In this document: positions 42,498-52,253 of the stretch, piece by piece
Layout: every line of letters starts with the position of its first letter
Numbering within the stretch: the stretch's first letter is position 1
NCBI GenBank assembly: GCA_963765545.1
Contig: CAVXWW010000004.1
Coordinates: 2,261,478 to 2,325,477, forward strand
Direction of reading: 5' to 3'
DNA: 64,000 nt
Source: JARRPM01 sp963765545
Lineage (GTDB): Bacteria; Pseudomonadota; Gammaproteobacteria; Pseudomonadales; Halieaceae
The notes under the pieces: generated by a model
The model's input: only the letters and a program-made list of their open reading frames with translations
The model's database searches: none
What the model was told of the DNA's origin: nothing
Translations under genes and position numbers: made by a program

Positions 42498-44174
42498 TCA
42501 GAAAAATATTGAGAAAGCGGCGGCCAGGGTATTCCCTTTCTGGCCCCCGACGTAGTAACCGAAATTGCTGCTCACCGGTGACTTGTCGACATAGCCATAC
42601 TGCAGGTTCAGCCGGTAATTGCGCGAATTGAACGGGTACCAGTTCATACCCACCAGGTATTCAGAGCTGTCGCCGAAACCGGCGCTGCTGTCACCGAATA
42701 TCTGGGAGGTTGCGCTATAAAGCTCAAGCACCTTCGGCATGGGGTAAAATGCCGCCTGTATGTAGAAGCCGTTATCCTTGATCTCATCCACGGGCACGTA
42801 GCCGTCAGCCTTGAAGCCGTCCAGCCAGCGCTGGTAAAACTCGGCCTGCAGGAAAATGCCGTGGTATTTCATGCCGGCATCGATTGACAGAACCCGGTAA
42901 TCCACGTCGGTTACCGTTACGCCCGGGGCCAGGGACCCGGTTTCGAAAACATTGAGACTGTCCGCCAGCCGCAGGGCCGTGTTGCCCGGGTTCTGGTCAG
43001 TGTCGGTGTAACGCTCTTCGGGACTGTATACGGCAGACATACCGAACCGGGTCGCCAGCTTTTCATGATACTCCCAGTCACCATAGCCACCACGGGGCCC
43101 GAACTCTCCGGTTGTCGGCATCCACCAGACGCTTCCGCCGTAGGTAAAGCTCCGGTCGAGTTGGCTCGCGGTATTGCCGAGGGTGCTGGAGGTATTGCCC
43201 ATCGAAACGCTATACCACAGGCCGGGCGACACTTTGCCGCTGGCCCACATACCCTGGGTAAAAAATGGCCGGAAAAATTCATCAGCCATCACCCGGTCGT
43301 TACCCAGCCAGTAGGGGTGCGAGCCCTGCATTGACCGTGAACCGGGGTTGCCGAAAATGCCAGCAAACAGATTGAAACTCTCATCAAACGTGTAACCGAT
43401 ATTGCCAAACAGGGCGTCCTGGTCGGTAGCGGTAACCGTCCACCAGGCGATGGCGTAACGCAGCTTCGGGACGCCTACCCAGCCCTGCAGCCAGACAATT
43501 ACCCTGTGTGAGTAGATGTCATTGCGGCCATCGACCGGACGCACCTCACCGAGGTGGTCGGTAAACTCCTTGTTATCGTCCATCTGGTTGAGGTAGCGCA
43601 CCAGGCTATAGGCGCTCAGGGATGCTTCCCCAATCTCGCTCTTGCCCACCAGGAAGCCCTTGCCCGGGTCGAAATAGCCCCAACTTTCACTTCCCTCCAG
43701 ATAGGGCTCGGGCTCGCTCGCCGCAGTTGTGGCTGGCTGTGCTGATGTGTCGCTACCAGCGGTAGCTTTATCAGCCAGTGCCAGGGAGACGACTGCAGGG
43801 ACCGGGGTGCCCGCTGAGGGCTGGGCTTGAACACCGCTGGGCGCAGGAGGCGCACTCTCGGCCAGTCCTGTCGGGCTTGACCTGGCGGCCGTAGGCGCCG
43901 CACCGGGTGCCGCAGCTACAAAGAATTCGGCGCTGCAACCGTCCAGCACCCATACGCCGCCATCGTCATAACCCCAGGTTTTTCCCAGCAGACAGGCACT
44001 GTCACCGGTCGAACGCGCCATCAATATGCCCGCAGACGTATTGGCCGCACAGTGCTGGCGCTGGCCCGAAACGGAAGCACAGATCACGGAGGTGGTGCCG
44101 GATTCGGCTGCGTTGGCGTTCGCCACCAGTAGAACAGCCGCTGCCACTGACACTGCAAGATATAAGTTTTTCAT
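42498..44174 (-). CDS. DUF3011 domain fused to an outer-membrane porin
   Basis: A 558-residue exported protein with signal peptide (MKNLYLAVSVAAAVLLV, ending ANAAE). Residues about 27-82 form a DUF3011-type Cys-rich domain (VICASVSGQRQHC and LGKTWGYDDGGVWVLDGCSAEFFV). A Pro/Ala/Ser-rich linker of about 90 residues follows, then a porin-like barrel of nearly 400 residues (RVIVWLQGWVGVPKLRYAIAWWT, FNLFAGIFGNPGS) ending in a terminal Phe (SIFF) as expected for BAM recognition. The start at MKNLYLA is used; the frame is open to 44519, but that part reads through intergenic DNA. This fusion is unusual: DUF3011 is normally in small periplasmic proteins. Confidence 0.8.
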   Translation of the reverse strand: MKNLYLAVSVAAAVLLVANANAAESGTTSVICASVSGQRQHCAANTSAGILMARSTGDSACLLGKTWGYDDGGVWVLDGCSAEFFVAAAPGAAPTAARSSPTGLAESAPPAPSGVQAQPSAGTPVPAVVSLALADKATAGSDTSAQPATTAASEPEPYLEGSESWGYFDPGKGFLVGKSEIGEASLSAYSLVRYLNQMDDNKEFTDHLGEVRPVDGRNDIYSHRVIVWLQGWVGVPKLRYAIAWWTVTATDQDALFGNIGYTFDESFNLFAGIFGNPGSRSMQGSHPYWLGNDRVMADEFFRPFFTQGMWASGKVSPGLWYSVSMGNTSSTLGNTASQLDRSFTYGGSVWWMPTTGEFGPRGGYGDWEYHEKLATRFGMSAVYSPEERYTDTDQNPGNTALRLADSLNVFETGSLAPGVTVTDVDYRVLSIDAGMKYHGIFLQAEFYQRWLDGFKADGYVPVDEIKDNGFYIQAAFYPMPKVLELYSATSQIFGDSSAGFGDSSEYLVGMNWYPFNSRNYRLNLQYGYVDKSPVSSNFGYYVGGQKGNTLAAAFSIFF

Positions 44175-44549
44175 ATTGGTTTGTCGTGAGCCCAGTTTGT
44201 GGCCCTGAATAGGTCCGGTTTCGGGGAGAACAAAAGCTTCAACTGGAAACTCGAGACAAGTGGTATAGAGCTGCACACAGCAACCCCGTAAGAACCTCTC
44301 AAAATCCCAGTGAGACAGCATTTTCTGCGCACCATATAACCACTTATTCACGTGGTTTTTATTGACCCAAATCAACTGCACCCGGATCAGTATCTGTACA
44401 CTTAATTGTGTGTAGCAACCTTCGGGGAATCGACATTCTATACACGCTTTGCCGGGTATCGCCCTATGCGCAATAGCCGGCACAAACTCACGGGCAGCGC
44501 TATAGAGCTGGCGAACCATTAGTCTGTAAGTCCCACAAGGTGCCTGACC
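44175..44549. promoter_or_regulatory. Divergent intergenic region with FNR-like box
   Basis: This is the promoter region shared by the DUF3011-porin gene and the GltS-type gene. TTGACCCAAATCAA at 44362-44375 differs from the FNR consensus at one base. No gene or RNA was seen in the rest. Confidence 0.4.
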
Positions 44550-45782
44550 ATGCAGTTTCTTGAAATCACTGACGGCGTTTTGCGCATAGAATCCTTTATG
44601 GCGATCACCCTCGGTATCATCGTGCTTTTTGTCGGTAAGCGCATAAATGACTCGGTTGGCTTCCTGCAGGAGTTCAGTATTCCCGAACCCGTCACCGGCG
44701 GTTTGCTGTTCTCGCTTCTGTTCTGTCTCCTCTACGTGCTCAGCGGAATCGCGGTTGAGTTCGACCTGGCCTCAAGGGATGTACTACTCGTATACTTCTT
44801 CACCACCATCGGTATAAACGCCAGCCTGGGAGATCTGCTCAAGGGCGGCAAACCACTGGTAATCCTGCTCACAATCACGATCGGCTACATGATTTTGCAG
44901 AACCTGGTCGGCGTTTCTGTAGCGTCATTGCTCGATCTGCCCGCGCAGATCGGCCTGCTGGGTGGCACCGTATCGCTCATCGGCGGGCACGGTACCGCAA
45001 TCGCCTGGGCACCGCGTATCGCTGAAGATTTCGGCATCAGCAACGCCATGGAGGTTGGCATCGCCTGTGCCACCTTTGGCCTGATTCTGGCGAGCCTGAT
45101 GGGCGGCCCGGTCGCTAAATTCCTGATCAATCGCCATAAACTCGAGCCTGAAAGCCCCGGATCACTGGATGTGGGGCTGTCCGAAACAGCGCAAAATGCC
45201 GGTATCGGCCATCTGGATTTCCTCGATGCGGTCCTCGCCATCCACATCTGTGTCATCGTAGGCATGTTTATCAACGCGGGCCTCGCAGAAGCCGGCCTTA
45301 AATTACCGCTATTTGTAACCTGTTTGTTCGCAGGCATCCTGATCACTAACCTGGTACCGACAAACTTTCCCCGCCTCACCGGCACTCGCTGGCCGACCAG
45401 GACACCAGCCGTCGCCCTGATCGCTGACATTTCCCTTGGTACGTTTCTGGCGATGTCACTGATGAGCATGCAATTATGGACGCTGGTGGATCTGGCGGGA
45501 CCCATATTCACCATTTTGGCCATCCAGTTCGTGGCCGCCATCGCGATCAATATTTTCGTCGTTTTCCCGGCCATGGGAAGCAACTATGACGCGGCGGTGG
45601 TGTGCTCAGGTTTCGGCGGAATCTCCCTCGGCTCCACCCCCACCGCCATGGCCAACATGGCTGCGGTCGCGCACCGCTACGGCGCCTCTCATCTTGCGTT
45701 CATTATCGTGCCGCTGGTTTGCGCCTTCTTTATCGACCTGGCGAATGCACTGCTGATCCCCTACTTCCTTGCCAACTTCTGA
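44550..45782 (+). CDS. GltS-type sodium symporter family protein (island paralogue)
   Basis: A 410-residue polytopic carrier with the same landmarks as the 11.1-12.3 kb paralogue: FSIPEPVTGGLLF, GGTVSLIGGHGTAIAWAP and GFGGISLGSTPTAMANMAAV. The N-terminus MQFLEITDGVLRIES is extended by several residues relative to the paralogue. It is divergent from the porin-amidohydrolase pair, which suggests one uptake chain: outer-membrane porin, periplasmic hydrolase, inner-membrane carrier for an acidic product. That chain is an inference. Confidence 0.87.
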   Translation: MQFLEITDGVLRIESFMAITLGIIVLFVGKRINDSVGFLQEFSIPEPVTGGLLFSLLFCLLYVLSGIAVEFDLASRDVLLVYFFTTIGINASLGDLLKGGKPLVILLTITIGYMILQNLVGVSVASLLDLPAQIGLLGGTVSLIGGHGTAIAWAPRIAEDFGISNAMEVGIACATFGLILASLMGGPVAKFLINRHKLEPESPGSLDVGLSETAQNAGIGHLDFLDAVLAIHICVIVGMFINAGLAEAGLKLPLFVTCLFAGILITNLVPTNFPRLTGTRWPTRTPAVALIADISLGTFLAMSLMSMQLWTLVDLAGPIFTILAIQFVAAIAINIFVVFPAMGSNYDAAVVCSGFGGISLGSTPTAMANMAAVAHRYGASHLAFIIVPLVCAFFIDLANALLIPYFLANF

Positions 45783-45937
45783 TCTGGCCCTTACAGGTAG
45801 CATAACCGATCTATTCACATCACCCGGAAGGTTCTCGCGGGCGAGGATATTTAATTTCGCACCTTATTGTGAATTAGATTCGCAAGACACTAAACTAGTC
45901 GGTAGTGACACAATCAACTATGCGCCATACGAGTGAT

Positions 45938-45951
45938 TTGATGTGGGTCAA
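45938..45951. promoter_or_regulatory. FNR/CRP-like box upstream of tetR
   Basis: TTGATGTGGGTCAA has one mismatch to TTGAT-N4-ATCAA. It is followed by ACCCTGC, as is the perfect box at 21314, so the two share an extended sequence. It lies about 75 bp before the TetR-type gene. Confidence 0.35.
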
Positions 45952-46026
45952 ACCCTGCCACTTTGAGCGCAGCTCCGCGTTCTGCATGGCTTTAAACTCC
46001 ACACTCTCGAGGCCGGCAAAAAGCAG

Positions 46027-46659
46027 ATGACTGAAGATCTAGGGGTAAGAACCCGGGACAGTGCAAGCAGGGCGCGCACACCCAAGGGCCAGCGCACCCT
46101 GCGGGCCATCCTCGACGCCACTTTTGACCTGGTGGGCTCCGAGGGACTGGCGGCGGCCTCCCAGGAGGCGATTGCCAGGCGAGCCAACGTCACCCAGAGC
46201 GCGGTGCGGCACTATTTTCCCAAGAAAGAGGACCTGCTGGATGCGTTCTTTTTGGAGAGTATTGAGCGACTGGTGAGCCAGTTCGTGGAAGAGTTCGCCA
46301 GGGTCGATAAAGACCCGTTGTCGCGCGTGCTCGGCATCGCCTCGCTGCACTACGAGCGCATACTCAGTGTGGAGGATGTAGCGTATTTCGAAATAGCTTC
46401 TGCCTGGTCGCGCGACCCCGTCTACCGGGAAGTCCGCAACGAGTGGTACAAACGCACGGCCCGATACTACTTCGAGCTGATCCGGGAAATACAACCAGAG
46501 TGGGACGAAGAGCGCTGTGATGCGGCTGTTTTCCAGATCATCACCCTGGTGCTGGGCGGCTGGGCAACAATGGGCAGCTCTCGGGCGCTATACCCGCGCA
46601 AAGGGCGCAGTGCACTGAAGGCGATTCTGCTTGAGGGTATCAAGCGGCTACTGGCCTGA
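46027..46659 (+). CDS. TetR-family transcriptional regulator
   Basis: A 210-residue regulator. The N-terminal DNA-binding domain reads TLRAILDATFDLVGSEGLAAASQEAIARRANVTQSAVRHYFPKKEDLLDAFF, the normal TetR helix-turn-helix. The C-terminal ligand domain is not of a named subfamily that I recognise. It follows the GltS-type gene on the same strand after about 240 bp and is the obvious candidate to regulate the porin/hydrolase/carrier group. Confidence 0.9.
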   Translation: MTEDLGVRTRDSASRARTPKGQRTLRAILDATFDLVGSEGLAAASQEAIARRANVTQSAVRHYFPKKEDLLDAFFLESIERLVSQFVEEFARVDKDPLSRVLGIASLHYERILSVEDVAYFEIASAWSRDPVYREVRNEWYKRTARYYFELIREIQPEWDEERCDAAVFQIITLVLGGWATMGSSRALYPRKGRSALKAILLEGIKRLLA

Positions 46660-46688
46660 AAATCCCAGCTGCGGGCGCTCACGACCCG

Positions 46689-48292
46689 CTACTCCAGTAT
46701 CCCCAGCATGCGCGCCCGAGCGAGCAGGTGTTGCCGCGTACCCGCCTGCAACTTGTGAAACATGTTCTTCAGGTGCCACTTGACGGTCTGATCGCCGACT
46801 CCCAGGGCCATGGCGATTTTCTTGTTGGAGAGATTCCCCGCCAGTAACTGCAGCACCTCGCTCTCTTTCGGGGTCAACAGGGCGTTCGCCACTACCCGTG
46901 GCTGCTCGCTCGCGCGCTTACTGCCTCCCCCGCGGGGATGCCGCGAGTCCTCGATAGTGCCCTGAGTCCCGTTTGGCGCCCCGCTTTCGCCGGCCGCCAG
47001 ATCCGCAAAAGTCGGGTAGGTATCGGCCAGCACACGACCAAGGCCCAAAGTCCTGGCCAGGCTCGCGGCCTCGCCTATCATTGCATCTGCATTATCACCA
47101 CCGTGCTGAATGGCGAGAGCCTTGAGCAGCTGCACCTGGATAGCTTCCCGCACCCGGCGCATTTGCTTGGTCATCAAGTCGACCGCTTCCAACTCGGGTA
47201 ACACGGAGTCCCAGTGGTAACTGACGATAGCGGAATAGGCCCTGGAGATGCCGAACTGAGGCGCTACCAGGGGAAGCAAAACGCCCCAGCGGCCCTCCAG
47301 GTCCTGCTCCAGCTGCCGCAACGCGGCCAGTCGCGCCTGGCAGGCCTTGTCCTGTTGCCTTAGTGCGAGCATCCGAATTTCCTCTGCCAGGCTGGCGAGG
47401 CACAAGCGGGGAAGTTCACGGGCGTCACCGATGGCACGCAACTGCTCGATAAGGTCGTGTGCCTTGCTCTGCACGCCTGCGGCGGAGGCCAGGCGCGCGG
47501 CGGTAATATAGCCATGGATAATGGCGTCGGGAGGCGCATGGTGTTCCAGCACATCCAGTCGGTCGGCCAGCAGCAGGCTCGCTTCATCAAACAGTTCGCG
47601 CTCCCAGAGCACTGCGGCCAGGGTTGCAGCGAGCATCGCGGCAATCGGGCTGCGCCGCCCGGACTCCGCCTCCGCCCTGGCCAGCGCCAGCCGCAGGCCC
47701 TCCTCCGCCAACCCCACCTGGCCTTCCCACAGGTAGGTGAACCCGGACAACCAGGCGGACCAGCCCTGGGCGTAACTGAGCTCGGCGGCGCGCGGAAATT
47801 TTCGCAGTCGCTGCAGGTGATGGTTGGCATTTTCCGGCTTACCCTGGAACAGCTCCAGGGCGACCAGCAGGTTGGTGCCAACGATTTGTTGGTGAGGCGG
47901 CTGGCTATGCAGGGCATCGCGCCAGGGTGAGATAAAGCCCTCCATGCCGGCGAAGTCGTCAGTGAAAAACGCTGCCGTGGCACAGATTTCCGCCGCCTCG
48001 CAGCGTTCGGCAGGGTCCGCCGCGGGCTCCGCCAGGATGGGCTCTACCAGTGCAGCCGCTTCGCCATGCCTTTCGCCCTGGGCCAGGGCCCAGGCCGTGG
48101 CGATGCGCAGGCGCGGCCTGCGCTCTATCTCGCTCTTGGGCAGGTGATCCAGCCACTCAAGCACTCGCGAAACCCTGCCCTGGGTCAGGATGCCATACAG
48201 GCAGCGCTCGATCAGGTCGAAGGCAAAGGTCTCGTCCCCCCCGAGCCTGGCGTGCTGCGCGGCCTCCTCATACAGTTCATGCTCCGCCTGCC
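46689..48292 (-). pseudogene. MalT-like LuxR-family regulator, N-terminus lost to IS91 copy E
   Basis: About 530 codons remain, encoding the C-terminal portion of a large ATP-dependent LuxR (LAL/MalT-type) regulator: a TPR-like helical array (EHELYEEAAQHARLGGDE onward) and the LuxR helix-turn-helix LLTPKESEVLQLLAGNLSNKKIAMALGVGDQTVKWHLKNMF near the end. The N-terminal P-loop NTPase domain, some 300-plus residues in this family, is missing. At 48292/48293 the frame passes into IS91 DNA and stays open by chance to 48698, which makes a spurious 669-residue fusion. It would not be a functional activator. Confidence 0.85.
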
Positions 48293-50190
48293 AAGTATAA
48301 GAAAAACAAACGGCATATAGTGGAAAAAATTTCTTTCCAAAATCCCGCTGCTCTGCAGGAATTGATCGCTCAATGGCCGCCGGGTGTGCTGAAATCTCGC
48401 TTGCATGTGCCCACTTGCAGATCTTTTGTGGTCGTTTCCAGGCCGTAGCCCACAGGAACCTATACCAATCTGTTGGCGTCCCTGCTGCTTGATCTATGAA
48501 AAAGCGGGTTCTACTACCGCGCGCCCTTCCCCGCGAAAAGAGGCAACGTGCCCGGCGGGGCTCGGGTGGGTGGCACCAGGAGCGGCTGGGTAGGTAGTTC
48601 CTGTTCTTTCTGACGCAGGTGATCCAGAATCCGATCAATGGTCTCCTGGTCCTCAATGCACGGCAATCACCCTGACAGCACCCCCGCAACGGCCACAAAC
48701 CTCTATGTCAATATTGAAGACGCGCTTGAGCCTTTGCGCCCAGGTCATAGCTGCATGACTCTCTGCTGGTGTCCTTGGCTCTGCATTTGCAGCCTTCTTC
48801 AGTTCCTTGCCACGCCCAGCTGGAGTGACCCACCCGCGCCATCGGTGGTTGGGGGCCAGGACGCCGTGGTAGCGGGTGAGATTGACCCTGGGTCTTGGCA
48901 CCAATGCCGCCAATCGGGCGATGAAATCCACCGGATCGAAGGCCACCTGGGTCGTTCCGTCCCGGTAGGGGGTCTTCAGGGTGTATACCACCTTACCCGT
49001 GGAACTGAGTGATAGACGAGGAACAGCGACGGCGGGACGGGCGATGTAGCGGCAGAGCGGATCGCCGCCCGGCCGTTGCCGTTTATTTCGTTCGTGTCTC
49101 TCACAGCTCACACCGGCGTGGAGAGAGAACCCATTGGCCTTAGCCACCCGCTCCCATCCGGGATCAGGTCGGTCCAGTGGCCGGATGGTGCGGATCATAA
49201 AGGCCTTTCGCCCCTGCTGCGGGCCGACGGCGATCCGGTAGGAGACGGAACTGCCCAGGATCTGGGGCATGGCATCGGCGTCTTCGGCAGGGTCGAGCGC
49301 GACACCGGTCGAGATCCAGCCAGGCGCTCTCCGTGTCCTGCTCCAGTAAGCCTTGTCGTACCCAAAGCACTCGCTTCGCTCGCGGGGCAGGCTCTTCCAG
49401 GCAGCGCCCCACGCGTTTGCTGATCAGTTGAACCAGATCCTCCAGCTCGCCTTTATCCGGTGCCTTAACGCGTTGAAATCGTGGTGGTCGGTTGTCGCGA
49501 TACGCATAGACGCCATCCAGGAACAGGACGTGTAAGTGAATATTTAAGTTGAGCGCGGATCCGAAGCGCTGGATCAGTGTGACCGCACCGGTGGCGCTAT
49601 CTCTGAGCCGATATCCAGCCTTGTGGATCAGATGGGTCGAAATAGCGCGGTAAATGACACCCAGCACCTTTCCCATCGCTTGGGGGTGGGCGGCAAACAG
49701 GTACCGTAAAGGAAACGGAAAACTGATGACCCACTGACGAAGCGGTACATCAGGGAACACCTCATCGGCTAGCAAGGCAGCAGTCTCGGCCATCCTGCGG
49801 GCACCACAGCTGGGACAGAAGCCCCGCTTCTTGCAAGAAAACGCCACAAGCCGCTCGAAGTGGCATTTGTCGCAGCGTACCCTCAGGAATCCGTGTTCGA
49901 GACGACCGCACTTGAGGTAGGCCTCGAATTCTCTGTGGACATGGTCGGGCAGGGATTTGCCCTGCTGGGCTAGTTGCTCCACCAAGGCAGGAAAGTGCGC
50001 TTCGACGAGTTGGTAGAGAAGTGTCTGCTCGGGTTGATGCCGTTCGTAGGCAGTATTGCCAGGGCAATCCCTGCCTTGTGCCAACATGCTGGTTCCGCCC
50101 AGATAGATCGAACGAACCAGCCTGTAACGGATGGCTGAACAATGCCACGTCCAAAGAAGCCGCCGAGCCTGGTGCGATTCATCAGATGCG
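48293..50190 (-). mobile_element. IS91-family element, copy E (near full length)
   Basis: This is the longest copy. Its left end AAGTATAAG (the transposase 3' side, so oriIS-like) joins the LuxR remnant. Its right end is close to the Fic gene stop and placed near 50190 by the start of transposase-upstream sequence, so that edge is approximate. It carries a disrupted transposase gene. No terminal inverted repeats or target duplications are seen, as expected for rolling-circle IS91 elements. Confidence 0.82.
48653..50087 (-). pseudogene. IS91-type transposase, frameshifted
   Basis: The N-terminal frame (from 50087) has the zinc-finger CDKCHFERLVAFSCKKRGFCPSCGARRM, then GSALNLNIHLHVLFLDGVY with the HUH His-x-His. 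Near 49305-49307 a one-base change moves the frame; the C-terminal part continues as MPQILGSSVSYRIAVGPQQGRKAF and the catalytic Tyr context LCRYIARP. A second lesion, a 14-bp net deletion near 48660 relative to copy D, removes the normal C-terminal tail. As it stands it should be inactive. Confidence 0.85.
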
Positions 50191-50206
50191 GCGGTGACTA
50201 AAATAG

Positions 50207-51322
50207 TTACTGGCCCAGGGAATACCAGGTGCCCCGTCCGGCGCCATGCCGGGTAAGGTGTCCGGCTTCAGTGAGCACCTTTATGTGATCCTTGATGGTG
50301 TTCCGATTCCTGCCAGTCGCAGCGGACGCCTCAGCTACCGTCAACCGCCCCCGCTCTCGACAGATTTCCAGCAACTGCTGCGACAATTCGGGCAGGTTTC
50401 CGAGGATCAAACGCTCCCGTCGAATCTTCCGCTCCAAACTATCCTTTTGTGCCATCAGCGAGCGAAGGAAATACACCAGCCACGGTTGCCAATCGGGGCT
50501 CTCACTGCGGATGGTCACCTGGGTCTGTCGCAATGCGAGGTAGTACTGCTCCTTGCTCTGCTCAATGACGCTTTCCAGGGAACTGTAGGGCACATATGCA
50601 TAACCGGCCCGGAGTAGCAGCAACGTGGTCAGGACCCGGGACAGGCGACCGTTGCCGTCCTGGAAAGGATGAATTTCCAGAAACACCACGACAAAAATGG
50701 CGACCACCACCAGAGGGTGAAGATCAGCTTTCTCCAGGCTTGATCGCGCCCAATCGACCAACTCCTCCATCAGCCGCGATGTATCGAAAGGTGTGGCGGT
50801 CCTGAACACCACCCCCAGGCTCTCTCCCTCCGGGCCAAAGGCCTCGACGTGGTTATCCAGCGTCTTGTACTCGCCGCAATGGCGTTGATCTTTCGATGAA
50901 TACTTCAGAAGGTCCCGGTGGAGATGCTTGATATGGTTTTCAGTCAGCGTGATTTCGGACCAACTGGCGAAGACCAGTTCCATCACCTGTGCATAACCCG
51001 CGACCTCCTCCTCGTCGCGGGAGGCAAAATCCCTGATATTCAGATTGGCCAGCAAACGCTCTACCTCCACGTCCGTCAACCGGGCACCCTCGATTCGGGT
51101 GGAGGAGCCGATACTTTCGATGGTGGCTACCCGGCGCAGGGAGGTCAGTTGTTCCGGTGCAATACGCCCAATAGCCGCCCACGCGCCTTTGAACTCATCG
51201 ATCGCGGCGATGAGATTCAGCACTTCTGGCGTAATGATCAATGTGTCTGTGTGCACGCCGCCATCCGTATATTCATCCATTTCCACCCAATTAGACTGAC
51301 ACAACAACCTCCATTTGTCCAT
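50207..51322 (-). CDS. Fic-family protein (class II, N-terminal inhibitory motif)
   Basis: A 371-residue cytoplasmic protein. The active-site motif HPFQDGNGRLSR begins at His218. An inhibitory motif of the type S/T-x-x-x-E-G is present before it (SSTRIEG, residues 73-79), which puts it in the self-inhibited class with the helix N-terminal to the Fic core. The C-terminus has a winged-helix segment (GRLTVAEASAATGRNRNTIKDHIKVLTEAGHLTRHGAGRGTWYSLG). Fic proteins usually transfer AMP to target proteins. It is a stand-alone gene between IS91 copy E and a gene-poor segment; no antitoxin gene is adjacent. Confidence 0.9.
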   Translation of the reverse strand: MDKWRLLCQSNWVEMDEYTDGGVHTDTLIITPEVLNLIAAIDEFKGAWAAIGRIAPEQLTSLRRVATIESIGSSTRIEGARLTDVEVERLLANLNIRDFASRDEEEVAGYAQVMELVFASWSEITLTENHIKHLHRDLLKYSSKDQRHCGEYKTLDNHVEAFGPEGESLGVVFRTATPFDTSRLMEELVDWARSSLEKADLHPLVVVAIFVVVFLEIHPFQDGNGRLSRVLTTLLLLRAGYAYVPYSSLESVIEQSKEQYYLALRQTQVTIRSESPDWQPWLVYFLRSLMAQKDSLERKIRRERLILGNLPELSQQLLEICRERGRLTVAEASAATGRNRNTIKDHIKVLTEAGHLTRHGAGRGTWYSLGQ

Positions 51323-52253
51323 CCAATTCCACCCATTTTTACACCCCAGACTGGGCGCGTTTGCTGGGAATGGAAGAGGGTAAGAGGGCCTCCGCCCACG
51401 TCACTACAAAGCGAAAGCGAGTAGTGACGTGGGCAGCGAGTTCCCCGGGTATAAACGTAGAAGCACTTTGGCTCGGCGTATATTCAGGGGAGGTTACAGT
51501 GTAACCACCCCTGGCTTGTTGGTCTGTTTCCACTGGAACCACGACTTAAAGCCGAGTTTTTATCGGGCATACCGGCTCAAACGCGCCCAAAATGCCGCTG
51601 CAGCATAATTCCCAGCCTGAGAATGACTATCAAAGCGCCAGGTGTTCAATTAAAACCACCCCCGATTCAGGTCGAGTTCTCTGTGACAGCCATATTCCGG
51701 GTTCGTATAGTAAGCACCAGAGCACGAACATGTCGCTGCCACTGCGCAAAAGTGGCAAGGAAAACCCCACCTTGCGCAAGCGAACGGGGTAGGCAGAATC
51801 TGGCTGTCTTGGAATCTGCTGAACGCGTCCTCCAGGGCCCATTTGACGCAGCGGTCAGTTATGACCGGGGTCCACTTTCCACACAACGCGGAGCCAGATA
51901 GCTAGGGTACCGCACCTTCAAAACGATCCCGGCTTTTGTGGGCTCCTTTCAACTGTCGCTGTTAAGGCTGGGCACTGGTGCCCAAGTTAAACGACAGCAA
52001 TTTCAACCACGCAAACGCACTGGCGGTCAGCGCGTTCTGCTCTTTCTAAAACGGAGGTAATTCCAACCCCAGCCTTTGGCTGGATGACCGTTGGTTTGCA
52101 CGGGCCAGTTTTCAATAGAAAACACACCGTGCTGTCTATGGCCAGACACATTCAGGTCAACCGGGATTGGTGTCCCGTGATCGTACCGCACGGCGGGCCT
52201 GCGCAGCTTCTGTTGCCAGGTGATCAGAAACACTCACCGAAGGAACCCACACT
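51323..52253. other. Gene-poor island segment; decayed DNA and a repeat
   Basis: No convincing gene is present. Short frames around 51600-51900 look like broken coding sequence that I could not identify. The right part holds the 52007-52179 repeat and the leader of the integrase module. Confidence 0.4.
52007..52179. repeat. Repeat shared with 20367-20538
   Basis: This is the second copy of the 172-bp block, 75 bp upstream of the integrase-module start codon. Copies keep the GCACTGGCGGTCAGCGCG start and the GGGATTGGTGTCCCGTG end, and differ by scattered substitutions and short indels. Confidence 0.75.

Noticed and set aside
46689..48698. A single 669-residue LuxR-type gene
   Set aside because: The first 135 codons are IS91 terminal DNA that also occurs at 36.5 and 40.0 kb; only the part to 48292 is regulator sequence.
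49300..49310. Programmed frameshift in the IS91 transposase
   Set aside because: There is no slippery heptamer by eye, IS91 transposases are normally made from one frame, and a second lesion near 48660 also breaks the gene.
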